Source: a virus. From it: 25,653 nt of DNA. The stretch covers positions 1-25,653 of IMG/VR virus record IMGVR_UViG_3300042924_006452, one strand, 5' to 3'. The notes below the pieces were generated by a model. The model was not told the DNA's origin, did not search any database, and saw nothing but the letters and a program-made list of their open reading frames with translations. Below are positions 7,025 through 16,647 of the stretch, one piece after another. Positions within the stretch are counted from its first letter, which is position 1. Every line of letters begins with the position of its first letter. The translations under genes and the position numbers were made by a program.

Positions 7025-9487
7025 ATGGCACAAGAAATCATTAATATAGGCGCGTTACCCAACGATGGCTCTGGCGACCCACTACGTGTCGCCTTTAGTA
7101 AAATCAATAATAACTTTGGAGAGTTGTATCTTGCTGCCGGTGCTCAGGGCCCTGAAGGTGCTATTCAGTTTCGTGCCCCTGCCACGCTCGTGGGTGTTGC
7201 CTATGTGGCAGGTACCTACTTAGTAGCAGCACAAGACAAACTTTACAGTAGTACGGACGGCACAAGTTGGATAGATTTGCCTAGTCCATTTGCTGCAACC
7301 GTTACTGGTTTGCATGCAACTGATACCAGTTTTATTCTTACTGGATTGGCTGGAAACATTTATAGTAGTACTGATGGTGTGAGCTGGTTCAACATTAGTT
7401 TGCCAGCAGCAGTCAATGTCAGAAATCTGGCTTACTCTCCTGCAGCAACACCACAATTTGTAGTAGTGGGTGATGCTGGTGCAATTTATACCAGTAATAA
7501 TGGCATAACCTGGACACAGCGAACAAGTGGAACAGCAGATGATTTGTTGGGCGTCACTTATAGCGAACCCTCATTGGGATGGGTAGCAGTGGGCGGTGAT
7601 GGGGTTATATTACAAAGTGCAGACGCCATCATATGGGTTGATGTGGGAAGTCCCTACAGTAATGTGTTGCGTAGTGTGACCTATGATGGTACAAGTTTTG
7701 TGGTGGTGGGAGATAGTGGTCTTATCGCAGCCAGCAGTGATGGCGCAGTCTGGAGCACTCGTACTAGCGGTGTCATTGACGACCTAAATGTCATCAATGC
7801 AGCCAATCTGGCCGGTAACACCTGGTTATACGCATTCGGCCAAAATGGTCGAGGTTTAAGCAGCGATGATAATGTAGTCTGGAATACCCTGGCAACTGGG
7901 GTCAATAAAAATTTACGCGCCACTGATTATGCTGGCAATTTGTTCATAACAGTTGGCAGCAGTGGCACAATAATTACCAGTGAACTGGGAAATATCTGGA
8001 CAGATGATAGTATCATACCCGAAGTCACTGGTAACGCAAATTTCATCTGGGACAATACCAATCAGCTTTTGAGTATCGCTGGTAATATCGTACCTCAAAC
8101 AGACAATGCATATGTTCTGGGAACATCAAGTAATCGCTGGGCTGATGCTCATGTGTTTAACTTAAACGCAACTGGTAATGTTAACTTAGGTAATGTACAA
8201 GATATTACTATTGGTGGTGGTACAAGTGGATACGTTCTTAGTACAGACGGAGCGGGCAATTTAAGTTGGCAGGAGCCCAGTAGTGGCAATGGAAGTCCTG
8301 GCGGCGCGGCTACATCCATACAATACAATGACAGTGGTTTGTTCAACGGTAGTAACACATTTACTTTTACTGAAACAAGCAATACTGTGACCGTTGCTAA
8401 TTTAGTTGTTACTGATACAGCTAACTTAGGCAATGTGGGAAATGTAATAATTTTAGGTGGTGCTCCCAGTTATGTGTTGAGCACAGACGGCGCTGGTAAT
8501 CTGAATTGGGTAGCTGGGGGACAATTACCCGGTGGTAGTAACGGACAGATTCAATTTAACAATAATGGTACATTTGGTGGCACCGCTGGCTTGTCCTGGA
8601 ACGGCTCAACAAACACATTGTCGGCCACCAATTTTTCAGGTAATGGTTACGGAATAGCAAATATCAATGGCGCTAATATTTCCGGAACAGTAGGATTTGC
8701 CAATGTTGCTGGTCAGGTCAGTGACAGTGCACAACCCAACATCACTAGCCTGGGTACTTTGAGTTTCTTGCAGCTAACTGGAAACTTAAATAGTACCGCT
8801 AATATAACATCAAACAACATCACTGCAAATGGCAGATTGAATGTAGGCAATCGTTTTGATGCAACTAACACCAGCAATGTTGCCCTGGGGTATGTGGGTA
8901 ACTTACATATCACTGGTGGCTTGAATGGCCAAGTTCTTACTACAGATGGTCTGGGCAATCTAAGCTGGACCACTGGTGGTGGTGGCGGTGGTGGTAGTCC
9001 AGGTGGTAGTAACGGACAAATTCAGTTCAACAATGCTGGCACATTTGGCGGTAGCGCATTTCTGAACTGGAATGATGCTACAAACACATTTAATGTTGCA
9101 GGAAACCTGATTGCTAATAGTGTAGAAATAGGCAGCGGTGTTTACAGATTCAGTCGTAGTAATGTTTATTTTGCTACTACCATGACCACAGCAAATAGTG
9201 AACTAATAAGTTTTGATTGCGCTGACCTGAGTGGCCTTGATTTCACCATCATTGCTACAAATGATACCGTGGGTCATCGCCAGATTAGCAAACTCAGTGC
9301 TATAGTTTATCAAAGCAGTTTAAACTATAACGAATATAGCACTTTGGTAGTGAATGGACAGGTTGGAAACTTCACTATGGATTATAGCCCAGGTAACATT
9401 CTGGTTAGCCCGGCTGCAAGATTGTATGTTGAACCAGGAAACGCTGCGATGACCACATATAAAATCTTGATAACTAGATATGATTGA
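7025..9487 (+). CDS. Fibre protein with Asp-box beta-propeller
   Basis: 820 aa. Residues 1-40 contain PNDGSGDPLRVAFSKINNNF, an N-terminal motif common in phage structural proteins and probably the virion anchor. Residues about 52-330 hold seven consecutive repeats, each ending in an Asp-box-like S-x-D-G-x-x-W word (STDGTSW, STDGVSW, SNNGITW, SADAIIW, SSDGAVW, SSDDNVVW, SELGNIW) after a strand such as FVVVGD, so a seven-bladed beta-propeller of the BNR/YCF48-like kind is likely. Then comes an Asn/Gly-rich shaft with TDNAYVLGTSSNRWAD and the modules STDGAGNLSW, GSNGQIQFNN and AQPNITSLGTL, and a Gly run near residue 653. The C-terminal ~125 residues (IIATNDTVGHRQISK, YNEYSTLVVNGQVGNF) look like a globular tip domain. 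It is the first fibre after the capsid region. Fibre role is by composition and context; ligand unknown. Confidence 0.82.
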   Translation: MAQEIINIGALPNDGSGDPLRVAFSKINNNFGELYLAAGAQGPEGAIQFRAPATLVGVAYVAGTYLVAAQDKLYSSTDGTSWIDLPSPFAATVTGLHATDTSFILTGLAGNIYSSTDGVSWFNISLPAAVNVRNLAYSPAATPQFVVVGDAGAIYTSNNGITWTQRTSGTADDLLGVTYSEPSLGWVAVGGDGVILQSADAIIWVDVGSPYSNVLRSVTYDGTSFVVVGDSGLIAASSDGAVWSTRTSGVIDDLNVINAANLAGNTWLYAFGQNGRGLSSDDNVVWNTLATGVNKNLRATDYAGNLFITVGSSGTIITSELGNIWTDDSIIPEVTGNANFIWDNTNQLLSIAGNIVPQTDNAYVLGTSSNRWADAHVFNLNATGNVNLGNVQDITIGGGTSGYVLSTDGAGNLSWQEPSSGNGSPGGAATSIQYNDSGLFNGSNTFTFTETSNTVTVANLVVTDTANLGNVGNVIILGGAPSYVLSTDGAGNLNWVAGGQLPGGSNGQIQFNNNGTFGGTAGLSWNGSTNTLSATNFSGNGYGIANINGANISGTVGFANVAGQVSDSAQPNITSLGTLSFLQLTGNLNSTANITSNNITANGRLNVGNRFDATNTSNVALGYVGNLHITGGLNGQVLTTDGLGNLSWTTGGGGGGGSPGGSNGQIQFNNAGTFGGSAFLNWNDATNTFNVAGNLIANSVEIGSGVYRFSRSNVYFATTMTTANSELISFDCADLSGLDFTIIATNDTVGHRQISKLSAIVYQSSLNYNEYSTLVVNGQVGNFTMDYSPGNILVSPAARLYVEPGNAAMTTYKILITRYD

Positions 9488-9493
9488 TAGCTA

Positions 9494-9501
9494 GATAAAT
9501 A
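9494..9501 (+). promoter_or_regulatory. Late promoter box GATAAATA
   Basis: It sits in the 33-base gap after the first fibre gene and is followed by AAGGA at 9510-9514, nine to eleven bases downstream and seven before ATG 9521. This is the best placed of the late boxes and probably drives the run of four fibre genes to 21540, whose gaps have no other box. Confidence 0.6.
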
Positions 9502-9520
9502 TATTGGATAAGGAAAAACC

Positions 9521-12496
9521 ATGGCCCTAAAACCCTTAAACTCAGTTGGTGGCTTCTCAGTAGGAGAAATACCAGCAAATGTCATTTACCCCAATACTGA
9601 TTTCAATGGTGCGAATGCGACCTTCGCAGGTAATTTATACATCTCTAATGCTAATGCAAACTGGGGTGTGTTAACTGATAAGCTGTACTACAGTAACGGT
9701 GTTCCCTGGGACTTTAATAACCCAGCTGGTGCTAACTATCAAATTCAATACTACAGTGGTGGTGAATTTGGTGCAAGCGCAAACTTTTACTTTGACCCAG
9801 CAAATAGCAACCTGACAGTTGTTGGCAACATATTAACAAATGCCATTGGCATAACTGGCAATATCAGTGCTGGTAATGCCAATCTGGGTAACCTTGCAAC
9901 AGCAAATTACCTTAATGTAGCTAGTAATATTGTCACAAGCAACCTCACAGTTAATAGTTCACTGACTGGTAACACAGCCAACTTCAGTGGTAATGTCGTA
10001 ATGGACAATGCTACTGTGAATGCAGCCTTGATTGGTAACACAGCAAACTTTAGCGGCAATGTAGTAGTTCCTAACTTGCAGGTTAACCTTGAACTGGCTG
10101 GTAACACAGCTAATTTTACTGGCAACATTGCAGCCGGAAATGCCAATCTGGGCAATTTAGCAACAGCAAACTTTGTAAATGTTGCTAGCAACATAGTAAC
10201 CAGTAATCTTACTGTAAACACTGAGTTACAAGCTAACACTGCCAACTTTGACGGCAATGTTGCGATGGACAGTTGGTTGTCTGTGGCAAACACAGCTAAT
10301 GTGGGCAATCTGCGTACAGACAATCTGCTGTATGCCAACGGCCAGCCCTGGGACATGCAAGAGGCTGCTGGTGCTAACTATGAAATTCAGTTCAACCTAA
10401 ACGACAACTTTGCTGCTAGTCCTAATCTGACATTTGACGGCAATACACTCACAGTTACAGGCAACGCTAATGTAACTGGTAGTGTTAATACTGATGATAT
10501 TAACAGTGGCAGCAATTCACTGACGATAAATGCCAATGGATTTGTTACAACTTTTGCAGCAAACGGCGAAGTAACTTTCCCTGGTAACATCAGTGCTGGT
10601 AATATTGCTGGTAACATCACAGGTAACATTAGCGGTAACATTACAATTCCCGGTGCTAACACAGCGGTTGTCTGGAATTCGAACGGTGTTGCCAATACTG
10701 ATAGTAACTTCACATTTGACTATACAACTGACACAATGGCTGTGCCCAACATCAGCACACCCAGTGGCAGTAACGCTAATTTGACGCTGGAACCTGATGG
10801 TTCTGGTGTAGTGGTAATCGCAAACACAGCCGGCGGAGCAGTAGGTATCCAGATGGGTGATCCCAGCCTGGGTAATCTGATCAGCAATGCTGTAACTTTA
10901 ACAAATAGTTCTTCCGTGTCAAACGCAATCGCACAACTAAATGAAATTCTAGGCAAGCTGGTTCCTCCAGCACCACCTGCCTTCCCAGCAAGTCAGAGTA
11001 TCGCCATTCAAAGTTTGAGTACATATCGTATGGCAAACTTCACACAGACTGACAATACTCCTGGTGCCAACAAGAGCGTGGCCGGTGGCACAACAGTCAC
11101 CACAGTTCGCAGAGCAAGCAGTTACACAACTGGCAACATCACAGTGGCTGGCCCTGGTGATAGTGGCACTATCACAGCGTTCTTGAATGGAGCAAATGCT
11201 GGTTCAAGAACTCTTACTGCCAATATTGACGGTAATGGTACTTACAGTAACCTGGTAATTTTCAACAACTACGATTACAATGTTGCCAACGCCAACATCA
11301 ATGCTGGTTTCTGGTATGTGTTTAGTTCACGAGCAGCCGGAACAGTCAATCAAGGCTGGAACGAAGTATACATCGCTGACAGTGCTGCTGGCAACACTAA
11401 CACCACAGTCTGGTATTATGATGCAAGCACACCCGGTACTCCCACATTCAGTAATGTGAGTTTCAGTGCCCCAAGTAGTCCCACATATGAATACAGTAGT
11501 ACTGTTCCACATTATCCAAGTACTAACCAGTTCGTGGCTAACGTTGATGTAAATCGCTTGAGTGGCGATATGTATCCCACTAGTGACAACTTCATCACAG
11601 GCACAGCAGGTGGCGCATTCAGTGCTCCTGCATCAGTGTCTTACGCTAGTGCTGGTGTTACAACACCACTAGCACGAAACCTGTACGTAAGTAGTGGTAA
11701 TGTAACAGTAAGTACTACTGCTAATGTTATATCTGGCTTCGGCAGCAGTTCAGGCAGTGCAAGCTTGAGCGCATTCAACAGCTACAACACTGGCACTCAG
11801 AGCTTGAATCCTGGTAATATAGTATTGTATAAAACCGGAACTGTTAGTAGCGCCAGCCGAATTGAAGAAGCCAATGTGTTTATCTCTGGTACTATTGGTA
11901 CAGGATCAGGCCTAGCATTCCGTATCGTAAATCCTGGATCAACCAATACCCCAGTCTACTCAGCAAATGCCACAGCTTTTAATAGTCAGAGTAGTACATT
12001 GCAGGCATCTGATTCCACAGTAGTTGCTAACATTCTGAAACACGATCAAACAAACTATAGCACTGGTTATCTGCCAGCGGGACCTGACCTGAGTAGTGGT
12101 CGTTCAGGAACTCAATACTTCACATTTAAGTTTATAAGAACTTCAGTGAGTAAGTTTGATATCAAGTGGACCGGAAACATCGCAGGTCTCTGGTATGCAC
12201 TGCCAGGAAGTACAATAGATAGTACATCTACCCTAAACGGTTGGATTGACTTGAGTGTTGCTTACGGTGGTGCTGGTGTTCCTGGTGCTAACACAGGTGC
12301 TGGCGGTAACGGCAGCAACGGAGGCGCTCTGGGCGGCCCTGCTCCCTTGAACAGTGCTCAAACTAACAAGGCAATTACTGCTACTTTCGGTACTGTGAGT
12401 TCAAGTAGCACTGCAACAAATGAAATTTATGTGCGTATAGCATTAACGAGTGGTCAGAGTGTGACTGCTCTGTCTTTACAACCAGCGAGTAACTAA
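9521..12496 (+). CDS. Fibre protein, 991 aa, with cyanophage-type C-terminal domain
   Basis: The N-terminus MALKPLNSVGGFSVGE is shared with the 294-aa fibre and is a likely attachment module. Residues about 30-470 are an Asn/Gly/Thr shaft, including GNTANFSGN repeats of 22 aa near residues 146-246, LATANFVNVASN, and two copies of a YYSNGVPWD / YANGQPWD block followed by PAGANYQIQ. Residues about 485-991 are a different, largely non-repetitive region: a Pro-rich linker (LVPPAPPAFPAS), then beta-rich sequence with FTFKFIRT, IAGLWYALPG, STLNGWIDLSV, GAGGNGSNGGALGG and a C-terminal QSVTAL. I recognise that last region as a C-terminal domain found in aquatic T4-like structural proteins. The stop is two bases before the next start, so the genes are translationally linked. 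AAGGA ribosome site at 9510. The receptor or exact position in the virion cannot be inferred. Confidence 0.85.
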   Translation: MALKPLNSVGGFSVGEIPANVIYPNTDFNGANATFAGNLYISNANANWGVLTDKLYYSNGVPWDFNNPAGANYQIQYYSGGEFGASANFYFDPANSNLTVVGNILTNAIGITGNISAGNANLGNLATANYLNVASNIVTSNLTVNSSLTGNTANFSGNVVMDNATVNAALIGNTANFSGNVVVPNLQVNLELAGNTANFTGNIAAGNANLGNLATANFVNVASNIVTSNLTVNTELQANTANFDGNVAMDSWLSVANTANVGNLRTDNLLYANGQPWDMQEAAGANYEIQFNLNDNFAASPNLTFDGNTLTVTGNANVTGSVNTDDINSGSNSLTINANGFVTTFAANGEVTFPGNISAGNIAGNITGNISGNITIPGANTAVVWNSNGVANTDSNFTFDYTTDTMAVPNISTPSGSNANLTLEPDGSGVVVIANTAGGAVGIQMGDPSLGNLISNAVTLTNSSSVSNAIAQLNEILGKLVPPAPPAFPASQSIAIQSLSTYRMANFTQTDNTPGANKSVAGGTTVTTVRRASSYTTGNITVAGPGDSGTITAFLNGANAGSRTLTANIDGNGTYSNLVIFNNYDYNVANANINAGFWYVFSSRAAGTVNQGWNEVYIADSAAGNTNTTVWYYDASTPGTPTFSNVSFSAPSSPTYEYSSTVPHYPSTNQFVANVDVNRLSGDMYPTSDNFITGTAGGAFSAPASVSYASAGVTTPLARNLYVSSGNVTVSTTANVISGFGSSSGSASLSAFNSYNTGTQSLNPGNIVLYKTGTVSSASRIEEANVFISGTIGTGSGLAFRIVNPGSTNTPVYSANATAFNSQSSTLQASDSTVVANILKHDQTNYSTGYLPAGPDLSSGRSGTQYFTFKFIRTSVSKFDIKWTGNIAGLWYALPGSTIDSTSTLNGWIDLSVAYGGAGVPGANTGAGGNGSNGGALGGPAPLNSAQTNKAITATFGTVSSSSTATNEIYVRIALTSGQSVTALSLQPASN
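9956..10260 (+). repeat. 22-aa shaft repeats, interrupted
   Basis: Two full 66-base units start at 9956 (pattern xxLxGNTANFSGNVVxxNxxVN), a third begins as LELAGNTANFTGN and runs into an ANLGNLATANF block, and a fourth decayed unit follows (TELQANTANFDGN). They match the longer array in the next fibre gene. Confidence 0.8.
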
Positions 12497-12498
12497 TC

Positions 12499-15400
12499 AT
12501 GCCAGTATCACAATCACAAATCGTTGACTTACTATACAAGCAGGCGTTCGGTGTAACCAAAACTGATACTGCTAACATCAAGAGTCCCAGTAACGAAAGT
12601 ATCCCTAGTCCGTTACTGAATCGTGGTGACACCATGTGGACTGAAGCGGATCAGATTCCAGCTATTGCTGCGGCTGTTCCTGGGATTATAACCGCATATA
12701 CTGGCACAGGCGCTGTGGAATGCGTGGCTGATACCACTACAGTGCCCATCAGTGGTGTGTATCCCACATGGAAAACCAATCTTACATACTGGATTCCCAG
12801 TGAGTTTGGGGCAACCTATAATGTCAAAGTATATGTAGATAATTCTGGAGCAACAAACCCCACGATTACAGGTACGCAAATATTTGCTGACGGTTCAGGC
12901 GGTAATGGCCAATATTACTTTAACTACCAGTCTGGTGTACTGAACTTCATTGGTGAGACAATACCTGCTGCTCTTACATCAGGTAAAGTGCTTTATGTTG
13001 TGGGTTATAGATACACTGGATTAGTTGGCGTTACTAACTTACCTGGTAATTTAAACATTGGTGATTTGAATATCACTGGTACAACAATTACTGCGACCAC
13101 AAGTAATAGTAATATTACTCTGACACCCACAGGAAACGGTCAAGTTGTCAGTACAGCAAATATTGTTGCTCCAACTTTCAGCGGTAACTTTGATGGTAAC
13201 ATCAGTGGTAACTTTACTATCAGTGGCGCCAATGGCGACATGGTGTTTGTTAGCAACAATCTGGCCAACACTAGTAACGCAATCAATTTCAATACTTCAA
13301 CAAATGTATTCACAGTTCAGGGAAATATTGATGTTGATGGTATTCTGACTGACAACTATTACTATGCTAATGGTCAGCCTGTTGACTTCCAACAACCAGC
13401 TGGTAGCAACACTCAGATTCAATTCAATGATGCCAATAATTTTGGTGCTAGCGCAAACTTTACATTCAACAGTGCTGTAAATGAACTGTATCTGAACGGT
13501 AACATCATTCTGGGTGGAACCAGTCAGAATCAACTGCTAAATCTGTCTAGTACTGCACTAGAAATTCGTGGTGGATGGGACGCAAACTCATCAACCGCAG
13601 TAAACATTGTGGCCGGTGATTACTCCAATTCAAGTAATTGGGGTAAAATCAGTATTCAGGGCAATGTCAGCGGTAACAGTGCTGGCTTTGCTGAAGCCAA
13701 TGTATTCATATTTACTAACCCTGGTTACGGCTCTGGTAATGTAGTCAAAGTTGACATACTGAATCCCAATGCCTCAAATACAACAACTGGTGTGATTCAG
13801 GCTAATGGTGGCATCGGTGTAACAGGTAATGGTTATTTCGGTGGTAATCTGGTTATCACTGGTAATATCGCCAATGCCAACAACATCAATGCTACAAACG
13901 CTCTTAATGCCAACACTGGTAACTTCAGTGGCAACATCACATCTCTGAATGCTAGTCTGGGCAACTTGGCTACCGCAAACTATGTGAACGTAAGCCAGCA
14001 AATCAACGGTAATGTTGCTAACTTCAGCGGTAATCTTACTGCACTGAACGCCGACCTGGGTAATCTGGCAACAGCAAACTTTGTAAACGTGGCCAGTAAC
14101 CTAAATGTAGTGGGTAATGTAAATGCTGGCAATTTAGTTGGTCCCTTGGCCAATGGCAATACAAATGTTAAACTGTATGCGAATGCCAATGTCGAAATCA
14201 CAGTCAATGGTGTAGCAAATATTGCAACATTCAGTAGTACTGGGTTCTATGCTGTTGGTGAAATTGAGACTACACTGGGCAACATTCGTGCTAACGGTAA
14301 CATCACAGCTAATGGCACTCTGAACGGCGCCAATGCCAATATTACTGGTGAAGCCAAAGCCGGTAGTGTGCTCACAGCCAACATCACTGCTCCTACTGGT
14401 AATATTACCATAAGTGCCGCCGGCAGCGATCAAAACATTATATTTGCCCCCACAGGTAATGGTGTTATTGATGTTAGCATGAAGCGTGTGACCAATGTCA
14501 TGGACCCAACTGCTCCACATGATGCGGTTACCAAAGAGTATGTTGATAATCTAGCAGTAGGTCTGACCGTACACACACCAGTACGAGTGGTTTCAGCTAC
14601 TAACCTGAATGCAACTTATGCTAACGGCGGTTCAGTACTGACAACCATAGCTATTAGCGGTGGCAAGACCATTCAATTCAGTGGTGCTCACGGCTTGAGT
14701 ATTGGAGATGAGCTTGCTTGGGATAATAGTTTCAACGGAATCGTAAGTGACAATCCTTACTTCGTGTATAGCACCCCAGCCAGTGACACTATCACAGTCA
14801 AAGCTGGATATTTCGGTGCAGAAGTAACTACTTTAACTAATGGCACCAGTTTAAGTCAAACTGCTCGTGCCAACACTGGCGTGGGAGCCACACTGACCAA
14901 TGCTGGTGCTAATGCTGCGATCAGCATAGATGGTGTATCATTGTCATTAACTAACCGTGTGCTTGTTATAGGTCAAACAAATCAAGCCTATAATGGTGTC
15001 TATACAGTAACAACAGTGGGTGCACCAGACAGCCCTGGGCCAGGTGCTCAGTGGGTCTTGACCCGTGCTACCACAGAAAATACATACGGCCCCAGAGAAA
15101 CTGGTGATCTGGGTTATGGTGACTACTTCTATGTGACCAATGGCAGTAATTATGCTGGATCAAGTTATGTTCTTACTAGTCCAGTTGGTGAAATACTGTT
15201 TGGATACACTAATATTGGATTCACTCAATTCGCTTCGTCCACTGCTTACACTGCTGGTAATGGTATCAACATCACAGGTACTACAATCAGTGCCAACGTT
15301 GACAACGAAACAACAGCTATTGTTAGCGGCAACATCGTTGTAAAAGCCAGTGCTAACCTGACAACACCCAATCTGGGCGATGCTACATTTAGCAGTCTGA

Positions 15401-16638
15401 GTTGGAATAACCAGAGTAATGGTAATATTACGGCCAACAACCTGAGTATCAGTAACATAGCAAACATTACTGGTAACCTCACAGTTGCTGGCAGCATTCA
15501 GTCTAACGGCACCATCAGTTCTAACAGTAACATTTCTGGACTGAACTTTACTACAACAGGCAATGTTGAGGCTGGTGCCAATGTTCTTGCCAACAATGTC
15601 AATGCTAACACATTACTCACAGTTCCTACGGCCAATGTAAGCAACATGGTCAACGCTGGAAACGTGACCATAACTTATGAATTGAGTGGCAACACTGCCA
15701 ACTTCAGTGGCAACGTCATTGTTCCTAACTTGACAGTTAACCTTGAACTGGCTGGTAATACAGCTAATTTCACAGGTAATGTGCAAGTTAATAATCTTGA
15801 TGTTAACCTAGAGCTAAGTGGTAATACAGCTAACTTCAGTAGTAACGTTGTAATGAACAACGCCACTGTGAATGCAGAGCTAAGTGGCAATACTGCCAAC
15901 TTCAGTGGTAACGTCATTGTTCCTAACCTGACAGTTAACACAAGCCTGAGTGGCAATACTGCTAACTTCAGTGGCAATGTTGTAGTACCAAACCTCACTG
16001 TCAACTTAGAATTGGCTGGTAATACTGCTAACTTCAGTGGCAATATCACATCACTAAATGCCAATCTGGGCAATCTGGTAACAGCTAACTTCTTTACTGG
16101 TACTCTGGCCAATGATAGTAGCAACATCGCTATACCAGTTGCAAACGGTAACATTAATTTGACCTCAGGTGGCAATACTACTTTGGTTGTCACACCCACT
16201 GGAATAGACATTAATGGTACGATTGAAATGTCTGGTAACCTCAGTGCTGATAACATTGATGTTACTGGTAATGTAGAAGCCAACGTAGCCAATATTGCAT
16301 CAGCCATCTATCTGGGCACAAGTCAGATTGTTATTGGAACTGTGACAACAACCAGCATCACTGCCAATCAGACGATTGCCACATGGCCTGTAAGTGGAGT
16401 TACTGGCGTTGAATGGATTGTGAAGGGTGTGGACAGCACAGGCAGTAAATACACTATGGCTACAGTTCAGGCAGTAACAAATGGCACAACAGTTGATTAT
16501 GCTATCAATGGTCCTGTATTAATAGGAGGAACTACTGGTTCACTAGCAGTAAATATTGTTAGTGGAAATATTGCGCTGCAGGTAACACCATCAAGTGGAA
16601 ACAGCACAGTATGGACAACACAATTCAGGATGATTTAA
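12499..16638 (+). CDS. Long fibre protein, 1379 aa
   Basis: Residues 1-175 are a distinct N-terminal domain (MPVSQSQIVDLLYKQAFG, SPLLNRGDTMW, YWIPSEFGATYNVKVYV, QSGVLNFIGE, YVVGYRYTG) that I recognise from cyanophage structural proteins; it is probably the virion-binding end. A shaft follows with repeated NANLGNL, ATANFVNVASN and GNTANFSGN words. Residues about 660-910 form an embedded domain beginning DPTAPHDAVTKEYVDNLAVGL, continuing with RVLVIGQ, NGVYTV and TRATTEN; the 1331-aa fibre has a related one. Residues 1060-1182 are tandem 22-aa repeats. The C-terminal ~110 residues (TTTSITANQTIATWPV, GVEWIVKG, TVWTTQFRMI) are a globular tip of another common type. It begins two bases after the preceding stop with no good ribosome site, so coupling is likely. 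Cys, Lys and Arg are rare in the shaft. Which fibre of the particle it forms is unknown. Confidence 0.86.
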   Translation: MPVSQSQIVDLLYKQAFGVTKTDTANIKSPSNESIPSPLLNRGDTMWTEADQIPAIAAAVPGIITAYTGTGAVECVADTTTVPISGVYPTWKTNLTYWIPSEFGATYNVKVYVDNSGATNPTITGTQIFADGSGGNGQYYFNYQSGVLNFIGETIPAALTSGKVLYVVGYRYTGLVGVTNLPGNLNIGDLNITGTTITATTSNSNITLTPTGNGQVVSTANIVAPTFSGNFDGNISGNFTISGANGDMVFVSNNLANTSNAINFNTSTNVFTVQGNIDVDGILTDNYYYANGQPVDFQQPAGSNTQIQFNDANNFGASANFTFNSAVNELYLNGNIILGGTSQNQLLNLSSTALEIRGGWDANSSTAVNIVAGDYSNSSNWGKISIQGNVSGNSAGFAEANVFIFTNPGYGSGNVVKVDILNPNASNTTTGVIQANGGIGVTGNGYFGGNLVITGNIANANNINATNALNANTGNFSGNITSLNASLGNLATANYVNVSQQINGNVANFSGNLTALNADLGNLATANFVNVASNLNVVGNVNAGNLVGPLANGNTNVKLYANANVEITVNGVANIATFSSTGFYAVGEIETTLGNIRANGNITANGTLNGANANITGEAKAGSVLTANITAPTGNITISAAGSDQNIIFAPTGNGVIDVSMKRVTNVMDPTAPHDAVTKEYVDNLAVGLTVHTPVRVVSATNLNATYANGGSVLTTIAISGGKTIQFSGAHGLSIGDELAWDNSFNGIVSDNPYFVYSTPASDTITVKAGYFGAEVTTLTNGTSLSQTARANTGVGATLTNAGANAAISIDGVSLSLTNRVLVIGQTNQAYNGVYTVTTVGAPDSPGPGAQWVLTRATTENTYGPRETGDLGYGDYFYVTNGSNYAGSSYVLTSPVGEILFGYTNIGFTQFASSTAYTAGNGINITGTTISANVDNETTAIVSGNIVVKASANLTTPNLGDATFSSLSWNNQSNGNITANNLSISNIANITGNLTVAGSIQSNGTISSNSNISGLNFTTTGNVEAGANVLANNVNANTLLTVPTANVSNMVNAGNVTITYELSGNTANFSGNVIVPNLTVNLELAGNTANFTGNVQVNNLDVNLELSGNTANFSSNVVMNNATVNAELSGNTANFSGNVIVPNLTVNTSLSGNTANFSGNVVVPNLTVNLELAGNTANFSGNITSLNANLGNLVTANFFTGTLANDSSNIAIPVANGNINLTSGGNTTLVVTPTGIDINGTIEMSGNLSADNIDVTGNVEANVANIASAIYLGTSQIVIGTVTTTSITANQTIATWPVSGVTGVEWIVKGVDSTGSKYTMATVQAVTNGTTVDYAINGPVLIGGTTGSLAVNIVSGNIALQVTPSSGNSTVWTTQFRMI
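15676..16044 (+). repeat. Six tandem 66-bp repeats (22 aa) in the fibre shaft
   Basis: Units begin at 15676, 15742, 15808, 15874, 15940 and 16006; the sixth is partial. Consensus xELSGNTANFSGNVxVPNLTVN. The unit phase is kept exactly, with no indels, and units differ mostly at third bases and at the V-P-N-L / M-N-N-A positions. Regular Asn and Gly spacing suggests a triple-stranded beta shaft. Confidence 0.9.
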
Positions 16639-16647
16639 AGGTAACAA

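Noticed and set aside
15676-16044. A CRISPR array, because of evenly spaced repeats
   Set aside because: The repeats are in frame, contiguous without spacers, and encode a fibre shaft.
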